64,000 bases of DNA from positions 1 to 64,000 of the forward strand of contig DCGX01000034.1 in assembly GCA_002315505.1 (NCBI GenBank), read 5' to 3'. The position numbers and the translations under genes are program-made. Each line of letters opens with the position of its first letter. The first letter of the stretch is position 1. The notes beneath the pieces are model-generated. The model did not search any database, had not been told where the DNA came from, and saw nothing but the letters and a program-made list of their open reading frames with translations. Positions 25,837 through 35,331 of this stretch are shown piece after piece. The DNA is from Ruminococcaceae bacterium UBA1767. GTDB lineage: Bacteria > Bacillota > Clostridia > Oscillospirales > Acutalibacteraceae.

Positions 25837-28800
25837 AACATTAAGTAAATGGATTCCTTTGCTGCTGTCTACTTTGCCGTTTATCTTTTTCTGTTGGATA
25901 AACGCAAAAAACAACTTGAAAAAGGAATTCAGAAACCGACAGTTTCTTGCTCCGGTTTTTGCATTGATTTATTCGATAGTATCGATGATTTGTGCTAATA
26001 AAATTTCAAATATGTTGCTGTCATTTGTAAGAAGTATTCCGGAGTATGTCGCAAGATATTCAAAGGAAATTGCGAAGATGATTAAGGATTTCATTACAGA
26101 TATCAATTTGACGTTCTGGATTTTCCTTGTTGCAAATATCGTGATTTTGTTGGTTTACATTATTATCAAAAAGATTTTTTTAGCAATTTGCAATCGTATT
26201 ATCGGTTCGGATAAAAATGCTTCCGGAAGCGATGGCTCAATACACGGTCGAATTGTTTCGAATTTTTACACGTTTCAGAACGATAAAAATATCTGGACGG
26301 TTAAAGAAGATTTCGGACAGGCACGTACCTTACTGTGCTGGTTTTATGTCGGTGCTGTATTGATTTCAAGCATAGTGTTCCTTGCCTGTAAAGATCAGAT
26401 GGCAGACGAGTATATAAGGATTCCGTTTTATCCGGTATTCGGAATTATGCTTGTAGGTGAGTTGTACTTCTTCCTCAATGGCTATACAAATTTTGAGTTT
26501 ATTAACGAAGTCCTCGGCGAGGATGAGGAAAATTATAAGGTGTTGAATTATTCTTTACTGAGAAACGTTCTCAGAAAGATTTTCCCCGACCGTATTGTTA
26601 CGGAAAATACGATGGTTGATATGGAGTCTAACACAATTTTATCGAATGATGAAGTTGTAAAAGAACTTCTTATTAATGAAGATCCGAGCCTTGAAAATTT
26701 CGGAACTTATATTGACAGCCTTGTAAAAGAGGGTTATGATCTTGATCATAATTATATTACTTCAACTGTTGATTTGCTTAACGGAAAGAGTGTATTGTTC
26801 AGCAATCCATTCTACAAGGATTTGTCAATGTACGTATTATACCCCGCTAACAGAGAACTCCTTAAGCATAACAAGTGTCTTGTTGTTTTGGGCAGACATG
26901 GTATTGAGGAGGATGTGAAAGATTGGATTTATGAAAGTATGGCAAATATCACAACTGTTCCGTCATTGTGGAAGGTTGGTATGCTTTCCAAAGAAAAAAC
27001 AGATTATGATATCGGTATTATTTCAAAGTCAGATGTACTCAATGTAAAGATTCATGAGGCAAACAGAGATTTCTTTGAGCAGGTCAGCTATGTAGTGTTG
27101 GTTGAACCATCGAAGCTTATTACAACCGCTCAGATTGGTGTGAATGCTATTGCAAAGCTTTGCTCCAATGATGGCGAAAAGAAAGTGATATATTGTTCAA
27201 TCGATAAAAACTGTGATGGTTTAGTAGATTCTTTGTCACATATTCTTATGACAGATATGTGCGAGGTTTGTGCAACCAATAAAAACCAGGGAACTGTTTC
27301 TTATATGTGTTGGGACACTAATGCAGAATATACCCATCATAGAATTTTTCCGAATATTTCAAGATATCTCGGATTTGGTACAGAGCTTTCGTTTGTTGCA
27401 TTGAAAAATCAGGTCAGCGAAGCTACATGGTTTGGCGGAGAGGTTTATCCTGTAACTGATCAGTTTTGGATAAACAGACAGTATTATTACGACTTGCTGA
27501 AATATGCGGGTCATCCGACAAAACAAGAGGAACTCTCAAGAATATTCAAGGTTTCTCCTAATCTGTGGAGTGCTGAGATTAAGGACAGCGAATATATCAC
27601 TGTCGAAGATGAAAATAACAATTTGTTCGAAACTCTTCGTCTGTTCTCGACAAGAATTTCACAGCAGGGATTTGTTAATGTGATTTCATCTGAGTATCTT
27701 CTTAAGGAGTATATGGTCGATAATTCATATATTTTTGAGAATGATCCTAAGGCTATTCCCAGAATTGTTGCTGATTATGCACGTACTGAAAGAAATATAA
27801 TTCTAAGACTTATTATTATGCTTGCATCAAAGCATCTTTGTGAGGATTATATTGAAAAAGAGTTTTCTTTAATCGGAATAAAGGCTATCGAATTAAAGAA
27901 AATGCTTTGGTTCGAGATATTAAAGTGTTTTTCATCTGCTGATGAGGAATTAAATTATGATGAGATCGAAGAGAAAAGACTTGTTCAGGTTGATGAAAAA
28001 AATATTGAGAGATCTTTTGATATTTCAATCATAAGATCTTCAAGAAAATTTGACCTTGCAACGGGTCAGATGAAGGATTACTATTACATTGAAGATTCGA
28101 AGTTTATTGAGTGTAATGTGTGTCGACTTTTGTGCGCTGATTACATTGCCGAAGATGAGAAGGGTAATATAAACTATCTTGGCTCAGAATTGCTCGATAA
28201 TGTTTTCCATAAGCATATTCCGGGACAGTTCCTTACTTTGAACGGAAAATATTATGAGTATCTTTCTCTGACGAGTAACAACAGTGTTCTTATCAGAAGA
28301 GCTGCGGACCATATTGACGGCAGACATTCATACAGACAGATAAGACATTATAAAATATCGCATGAGAAGAAGTCGGATAAAATCGGTTCGTGCAGAGATT
28401 ATAATATCTTTAAGGTTTCAAATGAATTTGCTGATCTTAATATCAGTGTACCGGCATATCTCGATATGACAGGTTACGATGATTTTGAAACAGCAAAAAC
28501 AGTTGTGGTTAACGGTGTTCCGAATCGTACATACAAGAATAAACAAATTCTGAAAATTGAGCTTCCTTCAGTTTCTCAGGAGGTTAAGTACGCAATTACC
28601 GTTATGATAAATGAAATTCTTACCACCTTGTTTGCTGATGACCAGGCTTATCTTTCGGCTGTAACAAAGATGAATTCAGAATTTTATGATGGCTTATTTA
28701 CTGATGATTCTGAAAAATATTATTCATATCTCAAGCAGAATTATCCGTTGACACATTTTCTTTTTGAAGAAGAAGGTTGTAGCATCAGCGATGACGCAAT

Positions 28801-30337
28801 CTATATTATCGAGGATAGCCAGCTTGATTTAGGTTTGCTGATTGCCGTTGAACGTAATATTAAGAGAATCCTTGAGATTGTTTACGATTACTTTGATTGG
28901 CATCTTGATAAGCTCGAAAAGTCAAAGAATCCTCCACCGGTTGAAGAACCAGTATTTCCGGAGCCTATTCCGGGCACAGGAATTCCAAAGAAAAAGAGAT
29001 TCATTGATAAGATTAAAGATTTCTTCAAGAAGAGAAAAGATAAGAAGAAAGGTAATGACGACGATAAGGGAGCTACGCCTGAAAGTGATGCGCCTATTGA
29101 AAATGATGTTGCGCAAACTGACGAACCACAGTCAGAAGAACCTCAGGTATATGAACCACAGTCAGAAGAACCGGCTGAGACCGATGTTCCGCAAAGAGAT
29201 GAGGTTCAGGTAGCTGCTCCTCAGAGTGATGAGCCACAGAGTAATGCTGACCCGGTTGAGGATCAGGTAGCAACCGATACTCCTATTGAATCAGCAGACG
29301 CTTCTTCAGATGACAACTTTACTTTGAATCCGAGTTTCTTCATTCTTAAGAGTGAAAAGGGTACATCAGAGTTCAAGGACAGTGATTTTGACAATATTGA
29401 GTTTGAAACTGAGGATGAGGAGACAATCACTCCGGGTGACGATGGTGTCATTGCTGTAACTGAAGAAGTCAGTGATAAGCTGAGAAGATTGCCTTATCAC
29501 GAGAAAAATTATCTTATGTTTGGTTCTAAAAAGATTAATGAGCATTTCACAGGAACGATTATCTGTAATACACTTGATTATCTTAAAAAACTTGGCTTTG
29601 ATAACAGTGCTTTGACACAGGCAAGAAGAAATAAGAATATAGCCGATACAATAGAGAAAACATATAAGCCGTATCTTCAGGGGACTCACTACTGCGATTT
29701 CTGCGGAGTGGAACTTTCGGGAACAGAATATGAAATTCTCATTGATGGCAGAGAACGTTGCATGCAGTGCGGTCGTTCTGCAGTTAAGACAGGCGAAGAG
29801 TTCGCCGAGATATTCAAGGATGTTCTCAGAAATATGGAAACATTCTTTGGCATCAGGATTAATGTCGGCATCAAGGTTGAAATGATTAATTCCAAAAAGC
29901 TCGCAAAACGTCTTGGTCAGACGTTTATTCCAACAAGCAATTTCGATGCAAGAGCAGTCGGACTTGCTGTTAGCGATGGTGCTGGGTACACAATACTTAT
30001 TGAAAACGGTGCGCCGAGAGTAAAATCGATGATGACAATTGCCCACGAATTAACTCACATCTGGCAGTATATCAACTGGGATAAGAAGCAAATCAATTCA
30101 CTTTATGGTAAAAATGCTTCTTTAGAGATTTATGAGGGAATGTCGACATGGGTTGAAATTCAGTATGCTGCGTATATCAATGAGCCTGCTATGGCTAAAC
30201 GTACAGAGATGCTCAATATGTATCGTGATGACGAATACGGACGAGGATTTGTTAAGTATCTTGGACAGTATCCGATAAGCTATACAGGAGATATGGAAAT
30301 TGATACTCCGTTTAAAAATTTCCCGCCATTAAAATAA
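25829..30337 (+). CDS. large membrane protein with LIM-like zinc module and DA1-like metalloprotease
   Basis: A 1502-residue protein. Five hydrophobic segments fill the first ~220 residues. Residues ~340-480 contain an alpha/beta domain with loops loosely like degenerate Walker motifs (LVVLGRHGIEED; YVVLVEPSKL), not a confident ATPase. A Lys-rich then Pro/Glu/Gln-rich repetitive linker spans ~1030-1160. A four-cysteine zinc module follows (C1289, C1292, C1311, C1314), then a zincin site H1406-E-x2-H1410 with E1436 in YEGMSTW as the likely third ligand. LIM-like module plus this zincin is the arrangement of plant DA1 peptidases and their bacterial relatives. The start follows AAAGGGAGG and overlaps the previous gene by 8 bases. 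Membrane-tethered proteolysis is the best inference. Confidence 0.78.
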   Translation: MYETLSKWIPLLLSTLPFIFFCWINAKNNLKKEFRNRQFLAPVFALIYSIVSMICANKISNMLLSFVRSIPEYVARYSKEIAKMIKDFITDINLTFWIFLVANIVILLVYIIIKKIFLAICNRIIGSDKNASGSDGSIHGRIVSNFYTFQNDKNIWTVKEDFGQARTLLCWFYVGAVLISSIVFLACKDQMADEYIRIPFYPVFGIMLVGELYFFLNGYTNFEFINEVLGEDEENYKVLNYSLLRNVLRKIFPDRIVTENTMVDMESNTILSNDEVVKELLINEDPSLENFGTYIDSLVKEGYDLDHNYITSTVDLLNGKSVLFSNPFYKDLSMYVLYPANRELLKHNKCLVVLGRHGIEEDVKDWIYESMANITTVPSLWKVGMLSKEKTDYDIGIISKSDVLNVKIHEANRDFFEQVSYVVLVEPSKLITTAQIGVNAIAKLCSNDGEKKVIYCSIDKNCDGLVDSLSHILMTDMCEVCATNKNQGTVSYMCWDTNAEYTHHRIFPNISRYLGFGTELSFVALKNQVSEATWFGGEVYPVTDQFWINRQYYYDLLKYAGHPTKQEELSRIFKVSPNLWSAEIKDSEYITVEDENNNLFETLRLFSTRISQQGFVNVISSEYLLKEYMVDNSYIFENDPKAIPRIVADYARTERNIILRLIIMLASKHLCEDYIEKEFSLIGIKAIELKKMLWFEILKCFSSADEELNYDEIEEKRLVQVDEKNIERSFDISIIRSSRKFDLATGQMKDYYYIEDSKFIECNVCRLLCADYIAEDEKGNINYLGSELLDNVFHKHIPGQFLTLNGKYYEYLSLTSNNSVLIRRAADHIDGRHSYRQIRHYKISHEKKSDKIGSCRDYNIFKVSNEFADLNISVPAYLDMTGYDDFETAKTVVVNGVPNRTYKNKQILKIELPSVSQEVKYAITVMINEILTTLFADDQAYLSAVTKMNSEFYDGLFTDDSEKYYSYLKQNYPLTHFLFEEEGCSISDDAIYIIEDSQLDLGLLIAVERNIKRILEIVYDYFDWHLDKLEKSKNPPPVEEPVFPEPIPGTGIPKKKRFIDKIKDFFKKRKDKKKGNDDDKGATPESDAPIENDVAQTDEPQSEEPQVYEPQSEEPAETDVPQRDEVQVAAPQSDEPQSNADPVEDQVATDTPIESADASSDDNFTLNPSFFILKSEKGTSEFKDSDFDNIEFETEDEETITPGDDGVIAVTEEVSDKLRRLPYHEKNYLMFGSKKINEHFTGTIICNTLDYLKKLGFDNSALTQARRNKNIADTIEKTYKPYLQGTHYCDFCGVELSGTEYEILIDGRERCMQCGRSAVKTGEEFAEIFKDVLRNMETFFGIRINVGIKVEMINSKKLAKRLGQTFIPTSNFDARAVGLAVSDGAGYTILIENGAPRVKSMMTIAHELTHIWQYINWDKKQINSLYGKNASLEIYEGMSTWVEIQYAAYINEPAMAKRTEMLNMYRDDEYGRGFVKYLGQYPISYTGDMEIDTPFKNFPPLK

Positions 30338-30353
30338 GAAAGGAAGCATTATT

Positions 30354-30674
30354 ATGGCAAAAAAGAAAAAAAACACCGGTGGAGGAAAGCTTGGAACAAT
30401 AATTATTACAGCAATTGTTGTTGTTGCATTGTGTGTCTTTGTTCCTAAGGTTGTTCACAAGTGTGACCATTGCGGAAAAACATTTTTCGGAACAGGTTAT
30501 GCCCCGAACCTTATTTCAGAGGCATTCTCGGATGAAGAGATTATTTGTGAAGACTGTGAAAAAGAAGAATATGTTCTTCTTGGAGTAAGAATAAAGGATA
30601 AGGAAGAAAACAAGCTCCCGCTTTTCCCTTCTTCTGTAGATAAGGAACAAAATTCTGAAGATGAAGTAGACTAA
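30354..30674 (+). CDS. small membrane zinc-ribbon/LIM-like protein
   Basis: A 106-residue protein: a basic N-terminus, one transmembrane helix (about 14-31), then a four-cysteine module with C37-x2-C40 and C65-x2-C68, and an acidic tail. The Cys spacing and the Gly-rich middle resemble the zinc module inside the preceding 1502-residue protein, so it may be a detached copy that binds the same partner or substrate. AGAAAGGAAG precedes the ATG, and the gene starts 16 bases after the protease gene. A stable hairpin follows before the next gene. Confidence 0.7.
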   Translation: MAKKKKNTGGGKLGTIIITAIVVVALCVFVPKVVHKCDHCGKTFFGTGYAPNLISEAFSDEEIICEDCEKEEYVLLGVRIKDKEENKLPLFPSSVDKEQNSEDEVD

Positions 30675-30683
30675 ATTATTATT

Positions 30684-30716
30684 GATTGCGAAGCTGTAAA
30701 TTACGGCTTCGCAATC
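30684..30716 (+). other. intra-cluster hairpin without T-run
   Basis: A perfect 11-bp stem (30684-30694 with 30706-30716) around an 11-base loop lies between the zinc-ribbon gene and the RyR gene. No T-tract follows, so it may act as an RNA-processing site, 3'-end stabiliser or partial terminator rather than a full intrinsic terminator. Confidence 0.65.
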
Positions 30717-30760
30717 ACGCATACTTAAAAGCATAAGATTATACTTTGGAAGTGTTGATA

Positions 30761-32530
30761 ATGATGTGGACAATATCTTTTATCGTTGCATTATTTGTTT
30801 TTTTATTTTCGGTATTTGCTGTTGCTATTTTCTCTAAACAAAAAAATAATAGGAGAGGGATTAATTCGTTATCAATTATCCTCACAGGAGTTTTTATTTC
30901 TTCTACTATTATTTTTGTTCCGATTTACTACATAACATTTAAAGATGAAAGTTGCGGATTGATAAAAACTTTTTTACTTTCAGTGCACAATACAATAAGA
31001 TTATTTGTAGTTGATGGAGAATTCGATATCATTACCGAAAACTGGGAAGAAAAGGATTCTCTTATTTACTCTTTATATTCTATGTTTGCGTCTGTACTGT
31101 TTGTATTAGCTCCGATATTAACGTTTGGAGTTGTACTTAGTTTTTTCAAAAATATATCTGCATACATTAAATTGATGCTTGTCGGTAAAAAAGAATTGTA
31201 CATTTTCTCTGAATTGAATGAGAAGTCCATTACAATTGCCGAAAGTGCTTATGAGAAAAAGGGTAAAAAAATTAGAATTGTATTTACCGATTGTTTTGAC
31301 AGTAATAATGAAGTGTCGTATGAATTGCAACAAAGAGCACAATCAATCCAGGCAATAATGTTCAAGGATGATATATTAGTTGTAAAATTCAAGAAGAGTA
31401 AACATAATAAATTATTTTTCTTTATAATCGGAGAGGACGAGTCTGAAAACATTAATCATGCGTTGATGTTGTCTGAAAAGTACACAGATATGCAGGACTC
31501 GTGTATATACATTTTTTCAAACAGAATTGAATCTGAAATTATTTTTCAGAATAACGAAACAAAAGGAATTAAAATCAGAAGGATTAATATTAATCAGTCA
31601 TTAGTATTAAATAATCTTTTTGATAATGGAATGAAAATATTCAATAAATCTCAAAAGACGGACTATTGCAGCAATAAACAGATTTCGGCTGTTGTTGTCG
31701 GCATGGGCTCTTTAGGTACGGATATGGCTAAGGCGCTTACCTGGTTTTGTCAGATGGATGGATACGATGTTCATATAAATATATTTGATAGAGATAAATG
31801 TGCCAAATCAAAGTTCAAAATGCTTTGTCCTGAGCTTATTGATGATGCATATAATGGTAATTTTACAGACGATGGCGAATCTAAGTACAGCCTGCAGGTT
31901 CATTCGGACGTAGATGTTGAGAAATACGAGTTTATCGAGGAACTCTGTAAGCTTAAAGAAATAACCTATGTTTTTGTTTCTCTTGGCAGTGATGAGCTTA
32001 ATGTAAGAACGTCCGTAAAAATCAGAATGCTTTGCGAAAGACTCGGCTTATCTCCGTTTATTCAGAGCATTGTTTATGACGAGAGGAAAAAGTCAGCACT
32101 TGAAAAATCTTTGGATAAGTCATCGCAAAAGCTTGATATTGAATATATCGGTGATATAAAGAGTTGTTATGATTTCAACGTTATTCTCGGAAATGAGCTT
32201 GATGAAATCGCCCTTAAAAGACATTGTAAATGGGGCGAAGAGGATGACTACTGGAAATATGAATACAACAGATGTTCGTCTATCGCATCGGTAATTCATT
32301 CTAAATATAAAAAATTATGTAAAATTCCCGGAGCAGATTTGTCGCCCGAGGAACGAACAGAAGAGCAAAGACTTGCTATGAGAAAACTAGAACACAGGCG
32401 TTGGAATGCATATATGCGTTCAGAAGGCTATGTGCGCGGGGAAAAAAAGAATAAATTAGCAAAAACACATAATTGTCTTGTCTCCTTTGATGAGTTAAGC
32501 TCAGAAGAAAAGGCCAAAGATGATGATTGA
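30761..32530 (+). CDS. membrane TrkA-N/Rossmann protein with C-terminal RyR domain
   Basis: A 589-residue protein. Three transmembrane helices lie in the first ~140 residues. A first RCK/TrkA-N-like unit follows (LYIFSELNEKSITIAESAY), then a second Rossmann fold with the dinucleotide loop VVVGMGSLGTDMAK near residue 313. The C-terminus (about 535-585) carries LEHRRWNAYMRSEGYVRG, the RyR-domain signature. Prokaryotic RyR proteins joined to TrkA-N folds have been predicted to sense nucleotide-derived ligands. The architecture recalls ligand-gated channels of the CASTOR/POLLUX type, but no pore motif is evident. I start at 30761 because GGAAG is 8 bases upstream. It lies 17 bases before the TIR gene. 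Confidence 0.78.
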   Translation: MMWTISFIVALFVFLFSVFAVAIFSKQKNNRRGINSLSIILTGVFISSTIIFVPIYYITFKDESCGLIKTFLLSVHNTIRLFVVDGEFDIITENWEEKDSLIYSLYSMFASVLFVLAPILTFGVVLSFFKNISAYIKLMLVGKKELYIFSELNEKSITIAESAYEKKGKKIRIVFTDCFDSNNEVSYELQQRAQSIQAIMFKDDILVVKFKKSKHNKLFFFIIGEDESENINHALMLSEKYTDMQDSCIYIFSNRIESEIIFQNNETKGIKIRRININQSLVLNNLFDNGMKIFNKSQKTDYCSNKQISAVVVGMGSLGTDMAKALTWFCQMDGYDVHINIFDRDKCAKSKFKMLCPELIDDAYNGNFTDDGESKYSLQVHSDVDVEKYEFIEELCKLKEITYVFVSLGSDELNVRTSVKIRMLCERLGLSPFIQSIVYDERKKSALEKSLDKSSQKLDIEYIGDIKSCYDFNVILGNELDEIALKRHCKWGEEDDYWKYEYNRCSSIASVIHSKYKKLCKIPGADLSPEERTEEQRLAMRKLEHRRWNAYMRSEGYVRGEKKNKLAKTHNCLVSFDELSSEEKAKDDD

Positions 32531-32547
32531 TTTTGGGAGGTATAAAA

Positions 32548-34173
32548 ATGGCAGCAAAGAAAAAGAACGAAGAATTTAACGAATCTACAAAATTTGAGGC
32601 ATACACAGGTGATGAACCATATTTATTTGTCAGCTATTCACATCGTGATGTTGGAAAGGTTTATCCGATTCTTGATGCTCTTTATGACAGAAAGTACAGA
32701 ATATGGTACGATGAGTCCTGCGAAACTGGAAATGATTTCAGAGATGAATTGAGAAAAAAGATAGAGCGCTGTGAGGCAGTGTTACTTTTCGTTTCAAAAT
32801 CTTCAATGAATTCTCCTTTCTGTGGAATGGAGGTTATAGTTGCGAGGGAAAATAACAAGCGCTTGTTCCCGATTTATCTGGATACTGAAACAATTCCGCC
32901 TGCATTCAGTATTTTGCTGGCTAACACTCACCATGTCACTTCTGACGATATGGAAAAGCTTGTTAAGGCTATGGTACGTGACTTGCCTGAGGTAACGATG
33001 GACAGACTTACAACTGTGGATGGAATGCTCAAAAAGTGCGAAAACAATGGTAGAAGCATTGTAGTTGATGAGGGTATTTTTGCTATTTGTGACGAGGCAT
33101 TCAAGAACAGAAGTTCCTTGCGTACTATTACTTTGCCTGAATCACTTGAGTCAATTGGCAGAGAAAGCTTCAGAGGTTGCAGTAATCTTGAAAGCATGAG
33201 AATCCCTGAGCACACCGTCAGAATTGGCGAAAGTGCATTCAGAGATTGCGTAAAAATGAAAAAGCTCTCGATTGAAAACAATTGTATTAAAATCGGTGAG
33301 CGTGCATTTGAAAATTGTGCAAACCTTGAGGATGTTATTTTGCCCGAGGGACTTACAGAAATCTACGGTGGTGTATTCAACAGCTGCAAAGGACTCAAAA
33401 AGATTAAGCTCTCCGACAAATTAACAATTTTGGGCGAAAGTGCTTTCTCGGATTGTGTTGGTCTTGAGTCAATTGATATACCTGAAACGGTTACAAAGAT
33501 TGACGACCTCGTATTTAATGGTTGCATCAGTCTTGAAAAAATATATTTGCACGAAGGACTTAAGAAAATCGGTAAGGCTGCATTTAAAAATTGTCATAAC
33601 CTTACCCAAATTGAAATCCCGATGTCAGTTACAAATATCAGTGATGCTCCATTTAGAGGTTGTGAAAGCCTTAGGTCAATTAAGGTTGCAAGTAAAAACA
33701 AGCATTATAAGGCTGAGCCAAACAAACGTGATGGCGGTGATTATGTTCTTTTCAACAAGAGCAAGTCAATTCTTATAGCTTATCCTGCAAGTAGCCGTGA
33801 GGTTCAGTACGATATTCCGGACAGTGTTACTGAAATTAAGGACTGGGCATTCTGTGGATGCAAAAAGCTGAACAGAATTTCGATCCCTGACAGTGTTCGT
33901 GAAATCGATGAGGGTGCATTCAGTTATTGCTCATTGCTTGATGAAGTTGAAATTCCTGACAGCGTTACAAAGATTGATGATTGTGCGTTCCGTGGTTGCA
34001 CAAGTATGGAAAAGGTAATTATTCCCAGTTCAGTAACGGAGCTTGGATGGGGTATATTTGACGGATGTGAAAGCAAAATTACGGTTTATTGTGAGCCGGG
34101 TTCAGTAATTGAAAAGTATTGTTTACGTAACAGAATTAAAACAGAAAGTATAACCGAAGGGGAATCTTATTAA
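32548..34173 (+). CDS. TIR domain fused to BspA-like leucine-rich repeats
   Basis: A 541-residue cytoplasmic protein. Residues ~22-150 form a TIR domain: YLFVSYSHRD opens it, IWYDE is the BB-loop region, and SSMNSPFCGMEV places Glu95 where catalytic TIR domains carry the NAD-cleaving glutamate. From ~165 to 530 there are about a dozen LRR repeats of the BspA/LRR_5 type (pattern AF..C..L..I.IP.SV..I), with an interrupting insert near 380-400. No nucleotide-binding domain lies between them, so it is not an NLR-type ATPase. It starts 17 bases after the RyR gene with GGGAGG, and its stop overlaps the permease start (TAATG). An NADase or TIR scaffold with an LRR recognition surface is likely. Confidence 0.88.
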   Translation: MAAKKKNEEFNESTKFEAYTGDEPYLFVSYSHRDVGKVYPILDALYDRKYRIWYDESCETGNDFRDELRKKIERCEAVLLFVSKSSMNSPFCGMEVIVARENNKRLFPIYLDTETIPPAFSILLANTHHVTSDDMEKLVKAMVRDLPEVTMDRLTTVDGMLKKCENNGRSIVVDEGIFAICDEAFKNRSSLRTITLPESLESIGRESFRGCSNLESMRIPEHTVRIGESAFRDCVKMKKLSIENNCIKIGERAFENCANLEDVILPEGLTEIYGGVFNSCKGLKKIKLSDKLTILGESAFSDCVGLESIDIPETVTKIDDLVFNGCISLEKIYLHEGLKKIGKAAFKNCHNLTQIEIPMSVTNISDAPFRGCESLRSIKVASKNKHYKAEPNKRDGGDYVLFNKSKSILIAYPASSREVQYDIPDSVTEIKDWAFCGCKKLNRISIPDSVREIDEGAFSYCSLLDEVEIPDSVTKIDDCAFRGCTSMEKVIIPSSVTELGWGIFDGCESKITVYCEPGSVIEKYCLRNRIKTESITEGESY

Positions 34174-35321
34174 TGGTTGAGAAAACCGAAGGAAAAAACG
34201 GATTACTTCAATCAGTAGTTGGTTTTATTAAGAAAAATACAGTAATGGTTGTGGCACTTTTTGCCGCTATCATTACGAGCTTCATTATTCCGATTAGCAG
34301 TGAATACATCGGATACTTTGATTTTAAAACATTAACTTGTTTGTTTTGCGTGCTTTCGGTAGTGTGCGCATTAAAGAACATAAACTTCTTTTACATAATT
34401 GCAAGACAGATTGTGCAGAGCTTCAGAACTACACGAATAAGTATTCTGGTGCTTGTCTACATAACCTTTATAGGCTCGATGCTGATTGCGAACGATATGG
34501 CTCTTTTGACGTTTTTACCATTAGGGTTTTTTATCCTTTCGACAACGGGAAAAGAAAAGTATATGGCATTTACCTTTATTATGCAGAATATTGCGGCTAA
34601 TCTTGGAGGAATGCTTACTCCTTTCGGTAATCCGCAGAATTTATATTTGTATACTAAATTCAATATTCAGAATGGGGAATTCTTAAAGATAATGGCACCG
34701 CCGTTTATTGTTTCGGTGATTCTGATTACGGTTTGTTGTCTTTGTGTAAAGTCCGAACCATTGCAGTTAAAAGAAGAAAAAATAGTATTCAATAAAACGA
34801 GAACAATAATTTATCTCATACTTTTTGCATTGTCAATTGTTATTGTATTTCGTGTTATTCCGTATTGGATAGGCTTGATAGTAATTCCGGTTTCATTGCT
34901 ATTCCTCGATAGAAAAGCGTTGAAAATGGTTGATTATCCATTGCTTCTTACGTTTGTATTTTTCTTTATTTTTGCAGGAAATATGGCAAGAATCGAAGTT
35001 GTAAGACATTTTATGTCATTTTTACTTAGTAAGAGTACTATGCTGTTTTCGATTCTCTCCTGCCAGTTTATCAGTAATGTTCCGTCGGCAATATTGCTCT
35101 CACAGTTCACAACGAATTATCGTGATTTGCTCGTCGGTGTTAATGTCGGAGGAGTCGGAACACTTATCGCATCTCTTGCGAGCTTAATCACATTCAGAGA
35201 ATATGTGAAGCACAATCCGGGTAAAACCTTGTACTATATCGGAGTATTTTCCGCTTTTAACTTCGGATTCTTAATTGTTTTAACCTGTTTTATGACATTT
35301 TTTAACTCAATAGTATATTAA
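34173..35321 (+). CDS. ion-transporter-superfamily permease (ArsB/NhaD/SLC13-like)
   Basis: A 382-residue polytopic membrane protein with about ten hydrophobic segments. The re-entrant loop motif TPFGNPQN (near residue 150) and a late GVNVGGVGTL segment match the IT superfamily, whose members move citrate, arsenite, anions or Na+/H+. It starts on the last base of the TIR-LRR stop codon (TAATG) with AAGGGGA upstream, so it is translationally coupled and belongs to the cluster, unusual for a transporter of this class. The ion is not predictable. A terminator hairpin follows. Confidence 0.8.
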   Translation: MVEKTEGKNGLLQSVVGFIKKNTVMVVALFAAIITSFIIPISSEYIGYFDFKTLTCLFCVLSVVCALKNINFFYIIARQIVQSFRTTRISILVLVYITFIGSMLIANDMALLTFLPLGFFILSTTGKEKYMAFTFIMQNIAANLGGMLTPFGNPQNLYLYTKFNIQNGEFLKIMAPPFIVSVILITVCCLCVKSEPLQLKEEKIVFNKTRTIIYLILFALSIVIVFRVIPYWIGLIVIPVSLLFLDRKALKMVDYPLLLTFVFFFIFAGNMARIEVVRHFMSFLLSKSTMLFSILSCQFISNVPSAILLSQFTTNYRDLLVGVNVGGVGTLIASLASLITFREYVKHNPGKTLYYIGVFSAFNFGFLIVLTCFMTFFNSIVY

Positions 35322-35331
35322 TATCAAAACG

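Noticed and set aside
32548..34173. CRISPR-like regular repeats in the LRR region
   Set aside because: The periodicity is in protein-level LRR units with divergent DNA and codon-frame spacing, not identical repeats with spacers.
17843..35321. Thoeris, CBASS or another named TIR defence system
   Set aside because: No SLOG/Macro (ThsA-like) effector, cyclase or Cap gene accompanies the TIR-LRR protein.
17843..35321. Type VII secretion or conjugation locus
   Set aside because: No WXG100 proteins, FtsK/SpoIIIE ATPase, relaxase or VirB4/VirD4 signatures; the large membrane protein has no sound Walker motifs.
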